A DNA stretch of 64,000 nucleotides from Gammaproteobacteria bacterium (GTDB lineage Bacteria; Pseudomonadota; Gammaproteobacteria; Thiohalomonadales; Thiohalomonadaceae), in assembly GCA_026196575.1 (NCBI GenBank), contig JAPHSX010000013.1, forward strand, positions 41,327-105,326. The letters are read 5' to 3'. Positions 9,700 through 19,111 of the stretch are shown one piece after another. Position numbers and translations under genes: made by a program. How positions within the stretch are numbered: position 1 is the stretch's first letter; every line of letters begins with the position of its first letter. Under the pieces are notes generated by a model. The model made no database searches and was not told the DNA's origin. It saw only the letters and a list, made by a program, of their open reading frames with translations.

Positions 9700-10008
9700 G
9701 TGATGGTAAGCCGCTGTCGGTTCCGTGTCTGATGGGGTAAGGCGTCGGTGTCAACACTGTTGGAACGACAACTTAGCCTATTTTGTGCTCCCTTCCAAGC
9801 ATTTGCCACTGCCGCTCCGGTTGCCGGGATGGCCTCTGTCGCCGGGTGAAACAAGGTTGTGGCCGGGCATGGCAGCTGCCGTTTGGCGGTCGCTCATTGA
9901 CAGTTGATTCATCGGGTGCTGTTATGCAAGAGGGGGTGCAATTAATTATAACAAGGCCCCGGGGTCGCCTTGCTGTGGAACGGGCTGGAAGAGAGGATGG
10001 GGGAAGCG
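9700..10008 (+). promoter_or_regulatory. Divergent intergenic region with sigma70-like promoter for the chemoreceptor
   Basis: This 309-bp stretch separates the minus-strand DUF3426 gene from the plus-strand chemoreceptor. It holds no convincing gene. On the plus strand, TTGACA at 9897-9902 and TGTTAT at 9920-9925 with a 17-bp spacer make a good sigma70-like promoter, placing transcription start near 9932. A promoter for the DUF3426-dusB-fis operon must lie here or within the gene start; I see no clear match for it. Confidence 0.5.
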
Positions 10009-11619
10009 ATGAAAAATATTACGTTGATCAGGAAGTTTATGGTGCTGGGCGCCTTTTTTCTGCTGGTGGTGGTGGCGGCACTGGCGGTGCTGGTCTCCAG
10101 TGTCTCGCAGGTCAGTGATGACAGTGATGCGCTATCACAGCGGTTGATCCCGATCCTGCATGCCGGTCATGAGCTGAAGCTGACGGTGGTGCAGGTGCAG
10201 CAGTGGCTTACCGACATCAGTGCTACCCGCGGGCTGGACGGGCTTAATGATGGCTTTGATGAGGCGGCGGCGAATGCCCGGCGCTTCGGTGAGCTGGTGG
10301 CCGAGTTGTCGCGGCTCGACCCGCAGAACAGCTCCCAGTACGAGGCGTTGCGCCCTACCTTTGATGCCTACTATCAGGTGGGAAGGAAGATGGCGCAGGC
10401 CTATGTTGATGAGGGACCTGCTGGCGGCAACAGGATGATGGGGGAGTTTGATGAGGTGGCGGGGGAGATCGCCCGGCAGGTCGATACGCTGCTCACGGAT
10501 CTCTCCGGGCGCAGTGATGCGCTGTTGCGTGACCAGGCGGCCAATCTTGGCACTATGCAGGGCCGGGTGTTCGGTTCGCTAATCGTGCTGGTGGTGTTGG
10601 CACTGCTGAACTTTTACATCATCTACCGTGCCATACGACTGCTGCCGCTGGTGGTGGCGGAGATGCGCCGCATTGCCGATGGCGATCTGGGGGAGGAGCA
10701 ACGGATTACCGACAGTAATGATGAGATCGGCATGTTGTGTGAGGGACTCTCCGGGATGAAGGGGCAGCTCAAATCGTTGCTGACGGAGGTTCACACCACG
10801 TCGCAACGGCTGGCCACATCGGCGGAGGAGATGACCGCCATCACCGGGCAGACCCTTGAGTCGATCTCGCGCCAGCAGATGGACATTAGTCAAATTGCCA
10901 CGGCAATGCATGAGATGACCGCCACCTCCCACGAGGTGGCGCAAAACGCCGGCCTTACCTCGGAGTCGGCGCGAAAGGCAAATGATGAGGCACAGGGCGG
11001 TAGCCGCGTGGTGCAGTCGTCGGTTAGAGGCATTCAGGGGCTGGCGGGTGATGTGAAGCGTGCGGCCGAGGTGATTGGGCAACTGGAGGTGCAGAGCGAA
11101 AATATCGGCTCCATTCTCGGCGTGATTCGTGGTATTGCCGAACAGACCAATCTGCTCGCCCTGAATGCAGCGATTGAGGCGGCCAGGGCCGGGGAGCAGG
11201 GGCGCGGCTTTGCCGTGGTGGCCGATGAGGTGCGTACCCTCGCCTCGCGCACGCAGGAGTCGACCCGCGAGATTCAGCAGATGATCGAGCAGTTGCAGCA
11301 GGGGACGCGCCGCGCGGTGGAGGTGATGGGAGAGGGGCGTGAGAAGTCGGTGCAGAGCGTAACCCAGGTTGAGGAGGCGGGTTCTCGCCTTAACTCCATT
11401 ACCGCTGCGGTAGAGAGCATCACCGAGATGAATATGCAGATTGCCACCGCCGCCGAGGAGCAGAGTAGTGTGGCCGACGAAATGGCGCATCGCATCGCCG
11501 ATATCAGCAGCGTCACCGAGGAGACGGCGCTGGGGGCGCAACACACCACAGATGTTTCGCAACAACTGGCGCTGCTCTCCTCGCAACTGCAGACCCTGGT
11601 GGGGCGCTTCAAAATGTAG
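10009..11619 (+). CDS. Methyl-accepting chemotaxis protein
   Basis: This transmembrane chemoreceptor signals to CheA/CheW. I chose ATG 10009 (536 aa), which has GGGGGAA just upstream and gives a short basic N-terminus before TM1 (about residues 10-31). A helical periplasmic ligand domain (about 32-190) looks like a four-helix bundle. TM2 lies near 190-215 ([17 protein letters not shown]), then HAMP ([18 protein letters not shown]). The signalling domain has the conserved hairpin tip with [30 protein letters not shown] and flanking helices. The ligand is not deducible. No che genes are nearby. A porin-like gene follows 41 bp downstream, suggesting co-expression. Confidence 0.93.
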   Translation: MKNITLIRKFMVLGAFFLLVVVAALAVLVSSVSQVSDDSDALSQRLIPILHAGHELKLTVVQVQQWLTDISATRGLDGLNDGFDEAAANARRFGELVAELSRLDPQNSSQYEALRPTFDAYYQVGRKMAQAYVDEGPAGGNRMMGEFDEVAGEIARQVDTLLTDLSGRSDALLRDQAANLGTMQGRVFGSLIVLVVLALLNFYIIYRAIRLLPLVVAEMRRIADGDLGEEQRITDSNDEIGMLCEGLSGMKGQLKSLLTEVHTTSQRLATSAEEMTAITGQTLESISRQQMDISQIATAMHEMTATSHEVAQNAGLTSESARKANDEAQGGSRVVQSSVRGIQGLAGDVKRAAEVIGQLEVQSENIGSILGVIRGIAEQTNLLALNAAIEAARAGEQGRGFAVVADEVRTLASRTQESTREIQQMIEQLQQGTRRAVEVMGEGREKSVQSVTQVEEAGSRLNSITAAVESITEMNMQIATAAEEQSSVADEMAHRIADISSVTEETALGAQHTTDVSQQLALLSSQLQTLVGRFKM

Positions 11620-11660
11620 GGTGGTTGAACTGTTAGAAATCGGCATCAAGGAGTAACGGG

Positions 11661-12674
11661 ATGAAAAATAAAAACGGGTTTACCGTTGCCGCGCTTGCCG
11701 CTCTCCTCAGCGCGCCGGTTTATGCTACTGACGTGGCGTTCTCCGGTCAGGTGGAGGTGGAGGCCGGTATGGCGGAGGATTATGACGGTACTACTACCAC
11801 TGATCTGGTGCTGGCAAAGGCGGTGCTGTTGGCGGATGTCGCCATCAGTGAGCCACTCTCGGCCCACCTTGCCCTGCTTTACGAGGAGGATGGGGAGGCG
11901 TTTGATGGCACCACCTTCGGCCTGGAGGAGGGGTATGTCACCCTGCAGCTCAGCGATGCGATGGCGCTGGTTGCCGGGCGCATGTTCGTACCGTTTGGCC
12001 GCTTTGAGAGCAATATGGTCTCCGATCCGCTGACCAAGGAGCTGGGTGAAAGCTCCGAGACCGCTGTCGTGCTGGAGATGACGGGCGGTAACCTTGGTGC
12101 CTCCCTCTACACCTTTAATGGTGATGCCGATGAGACCACCAGCAGCGCGGACAACGACACCCTCTCCTTTGGTGCCCGTCTCGGTTTTGCCAACGACAAC
12201 TTCTCACTGGGGGCGAGCTACATCAGCAATCTGGCCGATAGTGATTTTCTGCAGGCGACAACCCCCGGCACGTTAAAGTCGGCGGTGGCCGGCTATGGGG
12301 TCAATTTCGGCTGGCGCGTGAATAACGTCTCTCTCATCGCCGAGTACCTGGCGGCGGCAGAGGGATTCAGCAATGGCGATGTTCTGACTGCGGGTGATGT
12401 TCCTGTTGCAAGTCAGGAGCAGCCCTCCGCCAGTAATCTTGAGCTCGCCTTTGAGAGCGGCAATGCCACCTTCGCGGTGGCCTATCAGATGACTACGGAG
12501 GCCGCCTTCCTCGGCCTGCCCGAGACGGTTGCTTCGGCCGCGGTCTCCTTTGCGGTGATGGAGGGGGCATCGATCGGTGCTGAATATGCCACCATGGCGG
12601 ACTATGCAGTGGTGGATGGCGGTGGCGGTGAGAGCGCCTCCGCCCTCACCCTGAAACTGGTCGTCGAGTTTTGA
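11661..12674 (+). CDS. Outer-membrane porin, LbtU-like beta-barrel
   Basis: The 337-residue protein has a signal peptide (MKNKNGFTVAALAALLSAPVYA). A mature chain of alternating beta strands follows and ends in Phe (LKLVVEF), as in outer-membrane barrels. The stretch VTLQLSDAMALVAGRMFVPFG resembles LbtU-family siderophore porins and related strands (QLxxxxxxxGRxxxPFG). Length fits a barrel of roughly 14-16 strands. An AAGGAG Shine-Dalgarno lies before ATG 11661. It follows the chemoreceptor by 41 bp and is followed by REP-like palindromes. The substrate is unknown; the LbtU link is from motif recall only. Confidence 0.7.
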   Translation: MKNKNGFTVAALAALLSAPVYATDVAFSGQVEVEAGMAEDYDGTTTTDLVLAKAVLLADVAISEPLSAHLALLYEEDGEAFDGTTFGLEEGYVTLQLSDAMALVAGRMFVPFGRFESNMVSDPLTKELGESSETAVVLEMTGGNLGASLYTFNGDADETTSSADNDTLSFGARLGFANDNFSLGASYISNLADSDFLQATTPGTLKSAVAGYGVNFGWRVNNVSLIAEYLAAAEGFSNGDVLTAGDVPVASQEQPSASNLELAFESGNATFAVAYQMTTEAAFLGLPETVASAAVSFAVMEGASIGAEYATMADYAVVDGGGGESASALTLKLVVEF

Positions 12675-12693
12675 TGGTCAGCGCTGCCCGATC

Positions 12694-12756
12694 GTAGGAG
12701 CGGTCTGCGACCGCGGAGAATCTGCCACCGCTGTTCGCGACTGAAGTCGCTCCTAC
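12694..12756. repeat. REP-like double palindrome, copy 1
   Basis: This 63-bp element starts GTAGGAGCGGTC and ends GTCGCTCCTAC. It contains two small hairpins (GCGGTC-TGC-GACCGC and GCGACT-GA-AGTCGC) and its outer ends are also complementary. It is nearly identical to the element at 12815-12877. The structure resembles the GTAGGAGC-type repetitive extragenic palindromes of gammaproteobacteria. Confidence 0.85.
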
Positions 12757-12814
12757 GGGACGGGGCCTAACGGGGATTGACCTGTTTATGTCGGCTGTTC
12801 AAATGAACAACCGT

Positions 12815-12877
12815 GTAGGAGCGGTCTGCGACCGCGAAGAGTCTGCCACCGCTGTTCGCGACTGAAGTCGCTCCTAC
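12815..12877. repeat. REP-like double palindrome, copy 2, overlapping the prmA stop
   Basis: This second 63-bp copy differs from copy 1 at a couple of positions. It lies in the same orientation 58 bp further on. Its terminal CTCCTAC supplies the TAG stop codon of prmA (12874-12876 on the minus strand), so the element abuts or invaded the gene end. It may act as a transcript-end stem-loop for both converging transcripts. Confidence 0.85.
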
Positions 12878-13764
12878 GATTCCGTTGGCGAGCGGCGTAC
12901 CCCCTCCAGCCGTATCCAGCCATCCAGTTCGGTGGCGGAGGCCATCTTGAACCATTCACCATAGACCTCGCGCAGCCCCTCGGCCTGCTCCGGCAAAATA
13001 CCCGAGAGTACCAGTCCGCCCCCCGACTTAACGCGCTGGGCAAACAGCGACGCCAGCTCCGCCAGCGGCCCGGCCAGGATGTTGGCCAGCAGCAGGTCGA
13101 CGGGTTCCGTCGGCTCGTGCCCCGGCAGGCAGGCGGCAATTTGCGCACGCACCGTATTGCGATGCGCATTTTCCTTGGTGGCGGTGATCGCCTGCGGGTC
13201 GTTGTCGACGCCAACCACTGCGGCGGCACCCAGCAGCGCCGCGGCAATGGCGAGGATCCCCGAGCCGCAGCCGTAGTCGATCACCCGCTTGCCTGCGATG
13301 TCGTGACCATCCAGCCACTCCAGACAGAGGCGCGTGGTGGGGTGGGTGCCGGTGCCGAAGGCGAGCCCCGGGTCGAGCAGGATGTTGACACCGCCGGTAT
13401 CGGGTGCCTCGCTCCAGCTCGGCACGATCCAGAGTCGCCTGCCAAAGCGCATCGGTTTGAAATCGTCCATCCAGGCCCGCTCCCACGCCTGATCGGCCAG
13501 CAGCTCCAGACGGTACTCCGGCAGGGCTGCGCCATAGTCGGCGCGCAGGGCGGCGAGCACCCCGTCCACGTTGGCCTCCTCCTCGAACAGCCCTACCACA
13601 TTGGTCAGCTGCCATAGCGGCGTGGCCCCCGGCGGCGGTTCGTAGAGCGGCTGATCGGCCGCATCCTGCATCGTCACCGAGACCGCGCCGAGTCGCTCCA
13701 GCCGTTCGAGCAGTGTCTCGGCGTTCTCCTTGGTGGTGAAGAGGGTGAGCTGGTGCCAGGGCAT
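12874..13764 (-). CDS. prmA: Ribosomal protein L11 methyltransferase
   Basis: The 296-residue cytosolic SAM-dependent enzyme trimethylates ribosomal protein L11. ATG 13764 gives the family N-terminus MPWHQLTLFTTKENAE; the longer open frame to 13848 runs into a REP-like half element and is unlikely. Motifs seen are LDPGLAFGTGTHPTTRLCLEWL, VIDYGCGSGILAIAAALLGA and LLANILAGPL. It follows accC on the same strand, as in many gammaproteobacteria, but a terminator-like hairpin separates them. Its TAG stop is formed by a REP-like repeat. Confidence 0.95.
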   Translation of the reverse strand: MPWHQLTLFTTKENAETLLERLERLGAVSVTMQDAADQPLYEPPPGATPLWQLTNVVGLFEEEANVDGVLAALRADYGAALPEYRLELLADQAWERAWMDDFKPMRFGRRLWIVPSWSEAPDTGGVNILLDPGLAFGTGTHPTTRLCLEWLDGHDIAGKRVIDYGCGSGILAIAAALLGAAAVVGVDNDPQAITATKENAHRNTVRAQIAACLPGHEPTEPVDLLLANILAGPLAELASLFAQRVKSGGGLVLSGILPEQAEGLREVYGEWFKMASATELDGWIRLEGVRRSPTES

Positions 13765-13817
13765 GGGGTAGTCTCTGTATGGTTTTGATGTGGCGAGTTT
13801 ATCACTACGAGCGTGGC

Positions 13818-13846
13818 GTAGGAGCGGTGTGCTCACCGCGAAGGGC
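13818..13846. repeat. REP-like half element upstream of prmA
   Basis: The sequence starts GTAGGAGCGGTG and continues TGCTCACCGCG, a diverged version of the first hairpin of the two 63-bp elements at 12694 and 12815. The second half is missing. It lies between the prmA start and the accC terminator. Confidence 0.55.
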
Positions 13847-13871
13847 ATCGTGTCGGATCTATCGGATAAAA

Positions 13872-13905
13872 CAAAAAAGGACAGCTAAAAGACTGTCCTC
13901 TTTTC
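13872..13905 (-). terminator. Rho-independent terminator of the acc operon
   Basis: Read on the minus strand, the stem GGACAG / CTGTCC (8-nt loop) at 13879-13898 is followed by a run of six Ts. It lies about 20 bp after the accC stop. An A/T-rich flank on the other side could allow weak bidirectional use. Confidence 0.75.
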
Positions 13906-13924
13906 AATAACTACAAACCCCCTG

Positions 13925-15265
13925 TCACAAGCCGAGCTTCTTCTCCAGATAGTGGATGTTGGTGCCGCCAAGCTGGAAGTTGGCATCGTCGATGATCTTG
14001 CGGTGCAGGGCGATGTTGGTCTTGATCCCCTCGATGATGGTCTCGTCCAGCGCGGTACGCATGCGCGCAAGGGCGGTGTCGCGGCTCGGGCCGAAGGCGA
14101 TGAGCTTGCCGATCATCGAGTCGTAGTGAGGCGGTACGGTGTAGCCGTTGTAGATGTGGGAGTCGACACGGATGCCAAGACCGCCGGCCATGTGGGCCCG
14201 TTCGATCTTCCCCGGCGAGGGCATGAAGGAGACGGGGTCCTCGGCGTTGAGGCGGCACTCGACGGCGTGGCCGCGGATCTGGATCTGCCCCTGGGTGTAG
14301 CTGAGTTTCTCGCCGGAGGCGATAAGCAGCTGCTCGCGCACGATGTCGACGCCGGTGATCATCTCGGTGACCGGGTGCTCAACCTGCACGCGAGTGTTCA
14401 TCTCGATAAAGTAGAACTCGCCGTTTTCGTAGAGGAACTCGAAGGTGCCGGCGCCACGGTAGCCGATATCGATGCAGGCCTGGGCGCAGCGCCCGCCGAT
14501 CTCGTTGCGCAGCTCCTCGCTGATGCCGGGGGCCGGGGCCTCCTCCACCACCTTCTGGTGGCGGCGCTGCATCGAGCAGTCGCGCTCGCCCAGGTGGATG
14601 GCGTTGCCGTGGGTGTCGGCCAGCACCTGAATCTCGATGTGACGCGGGTTTTCCAGGTACTTCTCCATATAGACCATGTCGTTGCCGAAGAAGGAGCCGG
14701 CCTCGGACTTGGTCAGGGAGATGGCGTTGAGCAGGCTCCCCTCGGCATGCACCACGCGCATACCGCGCCCGCCGCCGCCACCGGCCGCCTTGATGATGAT
14801 CGGGTAGCCGATGCGCCGGGCCAGCATCATGTTGGTCTCGTCATCGCTGCCCAGCGGGCCGTCGGAACCGGGCACGGTGGGAACGCCCGCCTTTTTCATC
14901 GCCTCGATGGCGGCCACCTTGTCGCCCATCTGGCGGATGGTCTCGCCCCTGGGGCCGATGAAGGTAAAGCCGCTCTCCTCCACCCGCTCGGCAAAGTCGG
15001 CATTCTCGCTAAGGAAGCCGTAGCCGGGGTGAATGGCCTCGGCATCGGTCACCTCGGCGGCGCTGATGATCGCCGGGATGTTGAGGTAGCTGGCGCTGGA
15101 GGGGGGCGGGCCGATGCAGACCGACTCGTCGGCGAGGCGGACGTGCTTCAAATCCTTGTCGGCGGTGGAGTGCACCGCAACGGTCTTTACGCCCAGCTCG
15201 CGGCAGGCGCGCAGGATGCGCAGGGCGATCTCGCCCCGGTTGGCAATCACTATTTTGTCAAACAT
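13925..15265 (-). CDS. accC: Biotin carboxylase subunit of acetyl-CoA carboxylase
   Basis: The 446-residue ATP-grasp enzyme carboxylates biotin on AccB, the first half-reaction of fatty acid synthesis. The N-terminus [17 protein letters not shown] is diagnostic. Further motifs are the glycine-rich ATP loop [34 protein letters not shown], and [14 protein letters not shown] near residue 290. Length matches the usual 445-450. It follows accB after 32 bp in the standard accB-accC operon and is followed by a clear terminator. Confidence 0.98.
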   Translation of the reverse strand: MFDKIVIANRGEIALRILRACRELGVKTVAVHSTADKDLKHVRLADESVCIGPPPSSASYLNIPAIISAAEVTDAEAIHPGYGFLSENADFAERVEESGFTFIGPRGETIRQMGDKVAAIEAMKKAGVPTVPGSDGPLGSDDETNMMLARRIGYPIIIKAAGGGGGRGMRVVHAEGSLLNAISLTKSEAGSFFGNDMVYMEKYLENPRHIEIQVLADTHGNAIHLGERDCSMQRRHQKVVEEAPAPGISEELRNEIGGRCAQACIDIGYRGAGTFEFLYENGEFYFIEMNTRVQVEHPVTEMITGVDIVREQLLIASGEKLSYTQGQIQIRGHAVECRLNAEDPVSFMPSPGKIERAHMAGGLGIRVDSHIYNGYTVPPHYDSMIGKLIAFGPSRDTALARMRTALDETIIEGIKTNIALHRKIIDDANFQLGGTNIHYLEKKLGL

Positions 15266-15297
15266 GGCTTGTCGCAGATTCCGTGGCAGAAGGGAGA

Positions 15298-15753
15298 TTA
15301 TTCAATGATAAAGAGCGGTTGACCGTACTCAATCGGGTCGCCGCTCTTGGCCAGGATGGCCTTGATCACCCCGGCCTTGTCGGCCTCGATCTGGTTCATG
15401 ATCTTCATCGCCTCGATGATGCAGAGGGTGTCACCGACGTTGACGCTGGAGCCCACCTCGACGAACGGTTTGGCGTTCGGCGAGGGGGAACTGTAGAAGC
15501 TGCCGACGATGGGCGAGGTGACCTGGTGTCCGCTGGGTGTGGCGGGGGCGTTCGCTTCGGCGGCGGGTGCCGCCGTCGCTGCCGGGGCAGCGACCGGGGC
15601 GGGGGCATACTGAGGCGCGGCGGCGATCATGGTCGGTTGCGTGTGGATGGCACGGCTGATGCGTACCGACTCCTCACCCTCGTGGATCTCAATTTCGGCA
15701 ATGCCGGACTCCTCCAGCAGTTCGATCAGTTTCTTTACTTTGCGAATATCCAT
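15298..15753 (-). CDS. accB: Biotin carboxyl carrier protein of acetyl-CoA carboxylase
   Basis: The 151-residue carrier has a short N-terminal region, a flexible Ala/Pro linker (about residues 42-75) and a C-terminal biotinyl domain. The biotinylated lysine is K117 in [11 protein letters not shown]. The thumb-like [13 protein letters not shown] segment is typical of bacterial AccB. It is transcribed after aroQ (24 bp gap) and before accC, an arrangement shared with Pseudomonas. Confidence 0.98.
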   Translation of the reverse strand: MDIRKVKKLIELLEESGIAEIEIHEGEESVRISRAIHTQPTMIAAAPQYAPAPVAAPAATAAPAAEANAPATPSGHQVTSPIVGSFYSSPSPNAKPFVEVGSSVNVGDTLCIIEAMKIMNQIEADKAGVIKAILAKSGDPIEYGQPLFIIE

Positions 15754-15777
15754 GGTGGTATTACCTATTGATTTGCG

Positions 15778-16218
15778 TTATTTGGAGAGGCGACGGACGA
15801 CTGCCGCCAGTGCCAGCTCGTAACCCTGTGACCCAAGGCCGCTGATCACGCCGCTGGCGATATCGGAAAAGAAGGAGTGGCGCCGGAACTCCTCGCGTGC
15901 GTGGACGTTCGACAGGTGCACCTCGATAAACGGGATGGCCACCGCGCTCAGGGCATCGCGCAGCGCGACGCTGGTGTGGGTGAAGGCGGCAGGGTTGATG
16001 ATGATCCAGGCGACGGCCTGCACGCGTGCCTGGTGGATGCGCTCCAGCAGCGCATGTTCGGCGTTGCTCTGGAAGGTCTCCAGTTGGTGGCCCGCCGCCT
16101 CGGCCTGTGCCACGAGGCGGGCATTGATGCCCTCCAGGTCGTCGTTGCCGTAGTGGCCCGGTTCGCGCACGCCGAGCAGATTGAGGTTGGGACCGTTGAG
16201 TAGCAGTATTGTGGCCAT
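15778..16218 (-). CDS. aroQ: 3-dehydroquinate dehydratase, type II
   Basis: The 146-residue enzyme, a dodecamer in known members, dehydrates 3-dehydroquinate in the shikimate pathway. ATG 16218 gives [24 protein letters not shown], the family start with the catalytic tyrosine. [16 protein letters not shown] and [20 protein letters not shown] complete the active site. A GTG at 16239 could add seven residues. The gene leads the accB-accC group. The 264 bp upstream of it (16219-16482) holds no gene and no promoter that I can call with confidence. Confidence 0.96.
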   Translation of the reverse strand: MATILLLNGPNLNLLGVREPGHYGNDDLEGINARLVAQAEAAGHQLETFQSNAEHALLERIHQARVQAVAWIIINPAAFTHTSVALRDALSAVAIPFIEVHLSNVHAREEFRRHSFFSDIASGVISGLGSQGYELALAAVVRRLSK

Positions 16219-16482
16219 CGTGCGAATTTCCGCCTTCACCCTTCGTAAGGTCGAGTCGCATGTCGTTTCTTTATTGTTTGCGACGGTTTAATCCTGATTG
16301 CGTCAATTTCGGCCATGTTCAGCGGAGATTGGCCAATCAATGGCGTTAACGGGCGCCATTTTGCCTGATGGCGTGGGCTGTTGTCCAGAGCCGCCGGGTT
16401 TCGCGCAAGATAAGCGACGATGTTTACACGATTGCCACTATTTGCCGTGATGGTGGTCACGGAACCTCTTTGGGACTTACCG

Positions 16483-18747
16483 CTAAAGGTCCAGGGCGCG
16501 CTGAATGTGGCTGGCAAAGGCCGGGGCCGCCAGGTAGCCGACCACCCGGTAGTCGCTCAGCTCCTCACCGGCACGATCATAAAAGATGATGCCCGGCGGG
16601 CCGATAAGGCGGAATTTCTGCAGCAACTGCTGATCGGCCTCGTCGTTGGCGGTGACATCGGCCTGCAGCGTGATGGTGTTTGCCAGTGCCGCCAGCACCT
16701 GCGGGTCGGTGAAGACATACTTTTCGAACTCCTTGCAGGAGATACACCAGTCGGCGTAGAAGTCGAGCATGACCGTTTTGCCGGCGGCGCTGGCGGCCTT
16801 GACCTCCTGCTCCAGCTGGGCCACGGTCTTGATCTTTTTGAACTGCAGGTGCGGTTGCGCCGTGCTGCCGGAGAGGGCCAGCCCCTTGAGCGGTTGCAAC
16901 GGGTCGGTGCCGCCGCCGGCCAGTCCAGCCAGCATCAGGCCGCCGTAAATCAGCAGCACTACCCCCAGACCCTTCCACAGTTTGTGCCAGCCGGAGGCCC
17001 CCTCCCTGATGGCGTCGAGCGCCCCCAGATAGATCGCCGAGAGGATGGCCAGCAGGGCCCACAGCAGCAGGGTGATGGCGGCGGGCAGGATGCGCTCCAG
17101 CATCCATACCGCCACCGCCAGCAGCAATACGCCGAATACCGCCTTCACCGCATCCATCCAGCCGCCGGCGCGCGGCAGGTACTTGCCCGCCGAGACGCCG
17201 ATGGCAAGCAGCGGTGCCCCCATGCCCAGGGAGAGGGCGAACAGAGCCAGGCCGCCGAGCAGTGCATCACCGGTCTGGCCGATGTAGATCAGCGCACCCA
17301 TCAGCGGCGGCGCCACGCAGGGGCCGACGATAAGGGCCGAGAGCAGTCCCATAATGGCGACCCCGGTAAGGGTACCCCCCCGCTGCTGGTTGCTGATGGT
17401 GGCTAGCTTGCTCTGCAGCGCCGAGGGGAGCTGCAGCTCGTAGAAGCCGAACATGGAGAGGGAGAGTGCGACGAAGATCGCGGCGAAGCTGGAGAGGATC
17501 CAGGGGTTCTGGAATGCCGCCTGCAGATTGGCGCCAAACAGTCCGGCGACGACACCGGCCACGGTGTAGGTGAGGGCCATCGCCAGCACATAGACCAGCG
17601 ACAGGGTGAAGGCGCGGCGGGTGGTGAGCCCCGCGCCCTGGCCGACGATGATGCTGGAGAGGATGGGAATCATCGGGAAGACACAGGGGGTGAAGGCGAG
17701 CAGCAGCCCCATGCCGAAGAAGAGGGCGATGGTGGCAAAGGTGTTGCCGGTGGCCAGCGAGGCGGCAAGGCTGTCCTGCTCCGAGAGTGGTGCCCGCGCC
17801 TTGTTCACCGGCATGGGGGCGGCGGCGTTGTCTGCGGCCACGGCGTTGCCGGCGGGCAGCTTAAGGGTGATGCGCTGCTTCTGTGGCGGGTAGCAGATGC
17901 CGATGTCGGCACATCCCTGGTAGCCCACCTTGAGGGTCACCTCGATGGGGTCAAGGGTCTCGCGCTGTAGCGGCAGGATGACCTCGATGGGGTGGTGGTA
18001 GACCTCGATGCGGCCGAAAAACTCATCCTCCTTCTCCTCGCCCTGGGGCAGTTGCGGCTGGCCGAGGGTGATGCCGGCGCCCTCCTCCAGGCTGAAGCTG
18101 AGCTTGTTCCTATATAAGTAGTGGCCGGGGGTGATGTTCCAGCGGGCGACCAGGGTGTTGCCGTCCAGTACCAGGGCCTCGAAGGGGAAGGCCTGCTCGG
18201 CGCTGAGCACCTCCTGTTCGCCTCTGCCATCCAGTCCCAGGCTGGTGCCGAGACTGCCCAAACCCTTCAGGCTGCCCGACCCGCTTGAAACGGGGGGCGG
18301 CGTGCTGGCAAGGGAGGCGGGCAGCGCCACCTCCAGGGTCTGGCGCTGCGGCGGATAGCAGACCCCGATATCGGCGCACCCCTGCGAGGTGACGGTAAGG
18401 CTGATATGGTCGGCCGCTCCGCCCAACCACTCGATGGGGAGTCGCGCCTCGATGTCGTGGCGGTAGGTCTCGACCGCGCCGAAAAACTCATCCTGCTTCA
18501 CCTTGCCGGGAGGCAGTTGCGCCTCGCCCAGCGCCGCGCCGGGGGTGTTGCTCTGGAACGTGAGTTTGCTGCGATAGAGGTAGTACCCCTCGGCGATCTG
18601 CCAGCGGGCGATGAGGGTGGTGCTGTCCACCGCCTCGATGCTCAGGGCGAAGGCCACCTCGGGGTCGAGTAGCTCTTCCTCCTCGGCGGTGACAAACGGT
18701 GAGAGCAGCAGTAACAGACTCAGCAGGAGAGGGGGGAGTTTATTCAT
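16483..18747 (-). CDS. dsbD: Thiol:disulfide interchange protein DsbD with duplicated N-terminal domain
   Basis: The 754-residue inner-membrane protein passes electrons from cytosolic thioredoxin to periplasmic disulfide isomerases and cytochrome c maturation. A signal peptide (residues 1-21) is followed by two tandem DsbD alpha domains. Each contains a DEFFG motif and the redox pair GCADIG(V/I)CYPP (C124/C130 and C279/C285). The membrane domain carries FTPCVFPMIPIL (C355) and VGPCVAPPLMGA. The C-terminal thioredoxin domain has WCISCKE. Standard DsbD is about 565-600 aa with one alpha domain, so the extra length is the duplication. It overlaps cutA by 4 bp. Confidence 0.96.
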   Translation of the reverse strand: MNKLPPLLLSLLLLLSPFVTAEEEELLDPEVAFALSIEAVDSTTLIARWQIAEGYYLYRSKLTFQSNTPGAALGEAQLPPGKVKQDEFFGAVETYRHDIEARLPIEWLGGAADHISLTVTSQGCADIGVCYPPQRQTLEVALPASLASTPPPVSSGSGSLKGLGSLGTSLGLDGRGEQEVLSAEQAFPFEALVLDGNTLVARWNITPGHYLYRNKLSFSLEEGAGITLGQPQLPQGEEKEDEFFGRIEVYHHPIEVILPLQRETLDPIEVTLKVGYQGCADIGICYPPQKQRITLKLPAGNAVAADNAAAPMPVNKARAPLSEQDSLAASLATGNTFATIALFFGMGLLLAFTPCVFPMIPILSSIIVGQGAGLTTRRAFTLSLVYVLAMALTYTVAGVVAGLFGANLQAAFQNPWILSSFAAIFVALSLSMFGFYELQLPSALQSKLATISNQQRGGTLTGVAIMGLLSALIVGPCVAPPLMGALIYIGQTGDALLGGLALFALSLGMGAPLLAIGVSAGKYLPRAGGWMDAVKAVFGVLLLAVAVWMLERILPAAITLLLWALLAILSAIYLGALDAIREGASGWHKLWKGLGVVLLIYGGLMLAGLAGGGTDPLQPLKGLALSGSTAQPHLQFKKIKTVAQLEQEVKAASAAGKTVMLDFYADWCISCKEFEKYVFTDPQVLAALANTITLQADVTANDEADQQLLQKFRLIGPPGIIFYDRAGEELSDYRVVGYLAAPAFASHIQRALDL

Positions 18748-19067
18748 TGTTGATTATCCAGTTGGGCGTCGATCCAGTCTAAATAGGGGGGCAGTCCATC
18801 TGCAATAGGGACAGCGACAAGCTCGGGTAGTTCGTAACTGTGGTTGGCCAGCAGCAGCGCCTGCAGCGCGGCAAGGTGCTCGCTGCGGCTCTTGATCAGC
18901 AGCATAAACTCCTGCTCGCGCTGCAGTGCGCCCTGCCACTCGTAGAGCGAAAGTACCCCCGGCACGATATTGATGCAGGCGGCCAGCCGTGCCGCCAGCA
19001 GCTTCTCGCCCAGTGCCTCGGCCTCGGCCATGGAGGGGCAGGTGGTGATCATCAGGCAGTAGCCCAT
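18744..19067 (-). CDS. cutA: Divalent-cation tolerance protein CutA
   Basis: The 107-residue small trimeric protein matches CutA1 throughout: TTCPSMAEAEALGEKLLAARLAACINI, YEWQGALQREQEFMLLIKS and YELPELVAVPI. Its link to copper tolerance is historical and its biochemical role is unsettled. Its stop overlaps the dsbD start as ATGA, so the two are coupled; the cutA-dsbD pairing is common in gammaproteobacteria. GAGAAG lies just before the ATG. It is divergent from fxsA. Confidence 0.95.
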   Translation of the reverse strand: MGYCLMITTCPSMAEAEALGEKLLAARLAACINIVPGVLSLYEWQGALQREQEFMLLIKSRSEHLAALQALLLANHSYELPELVAVPIADGLPPYLDWIDAQLDNQQ

Positions 19068-19111
19068 CTTCTCGGTTCCCGTATTGTCGCTGGTACCCGT
19101 TGCGGGGTCGC

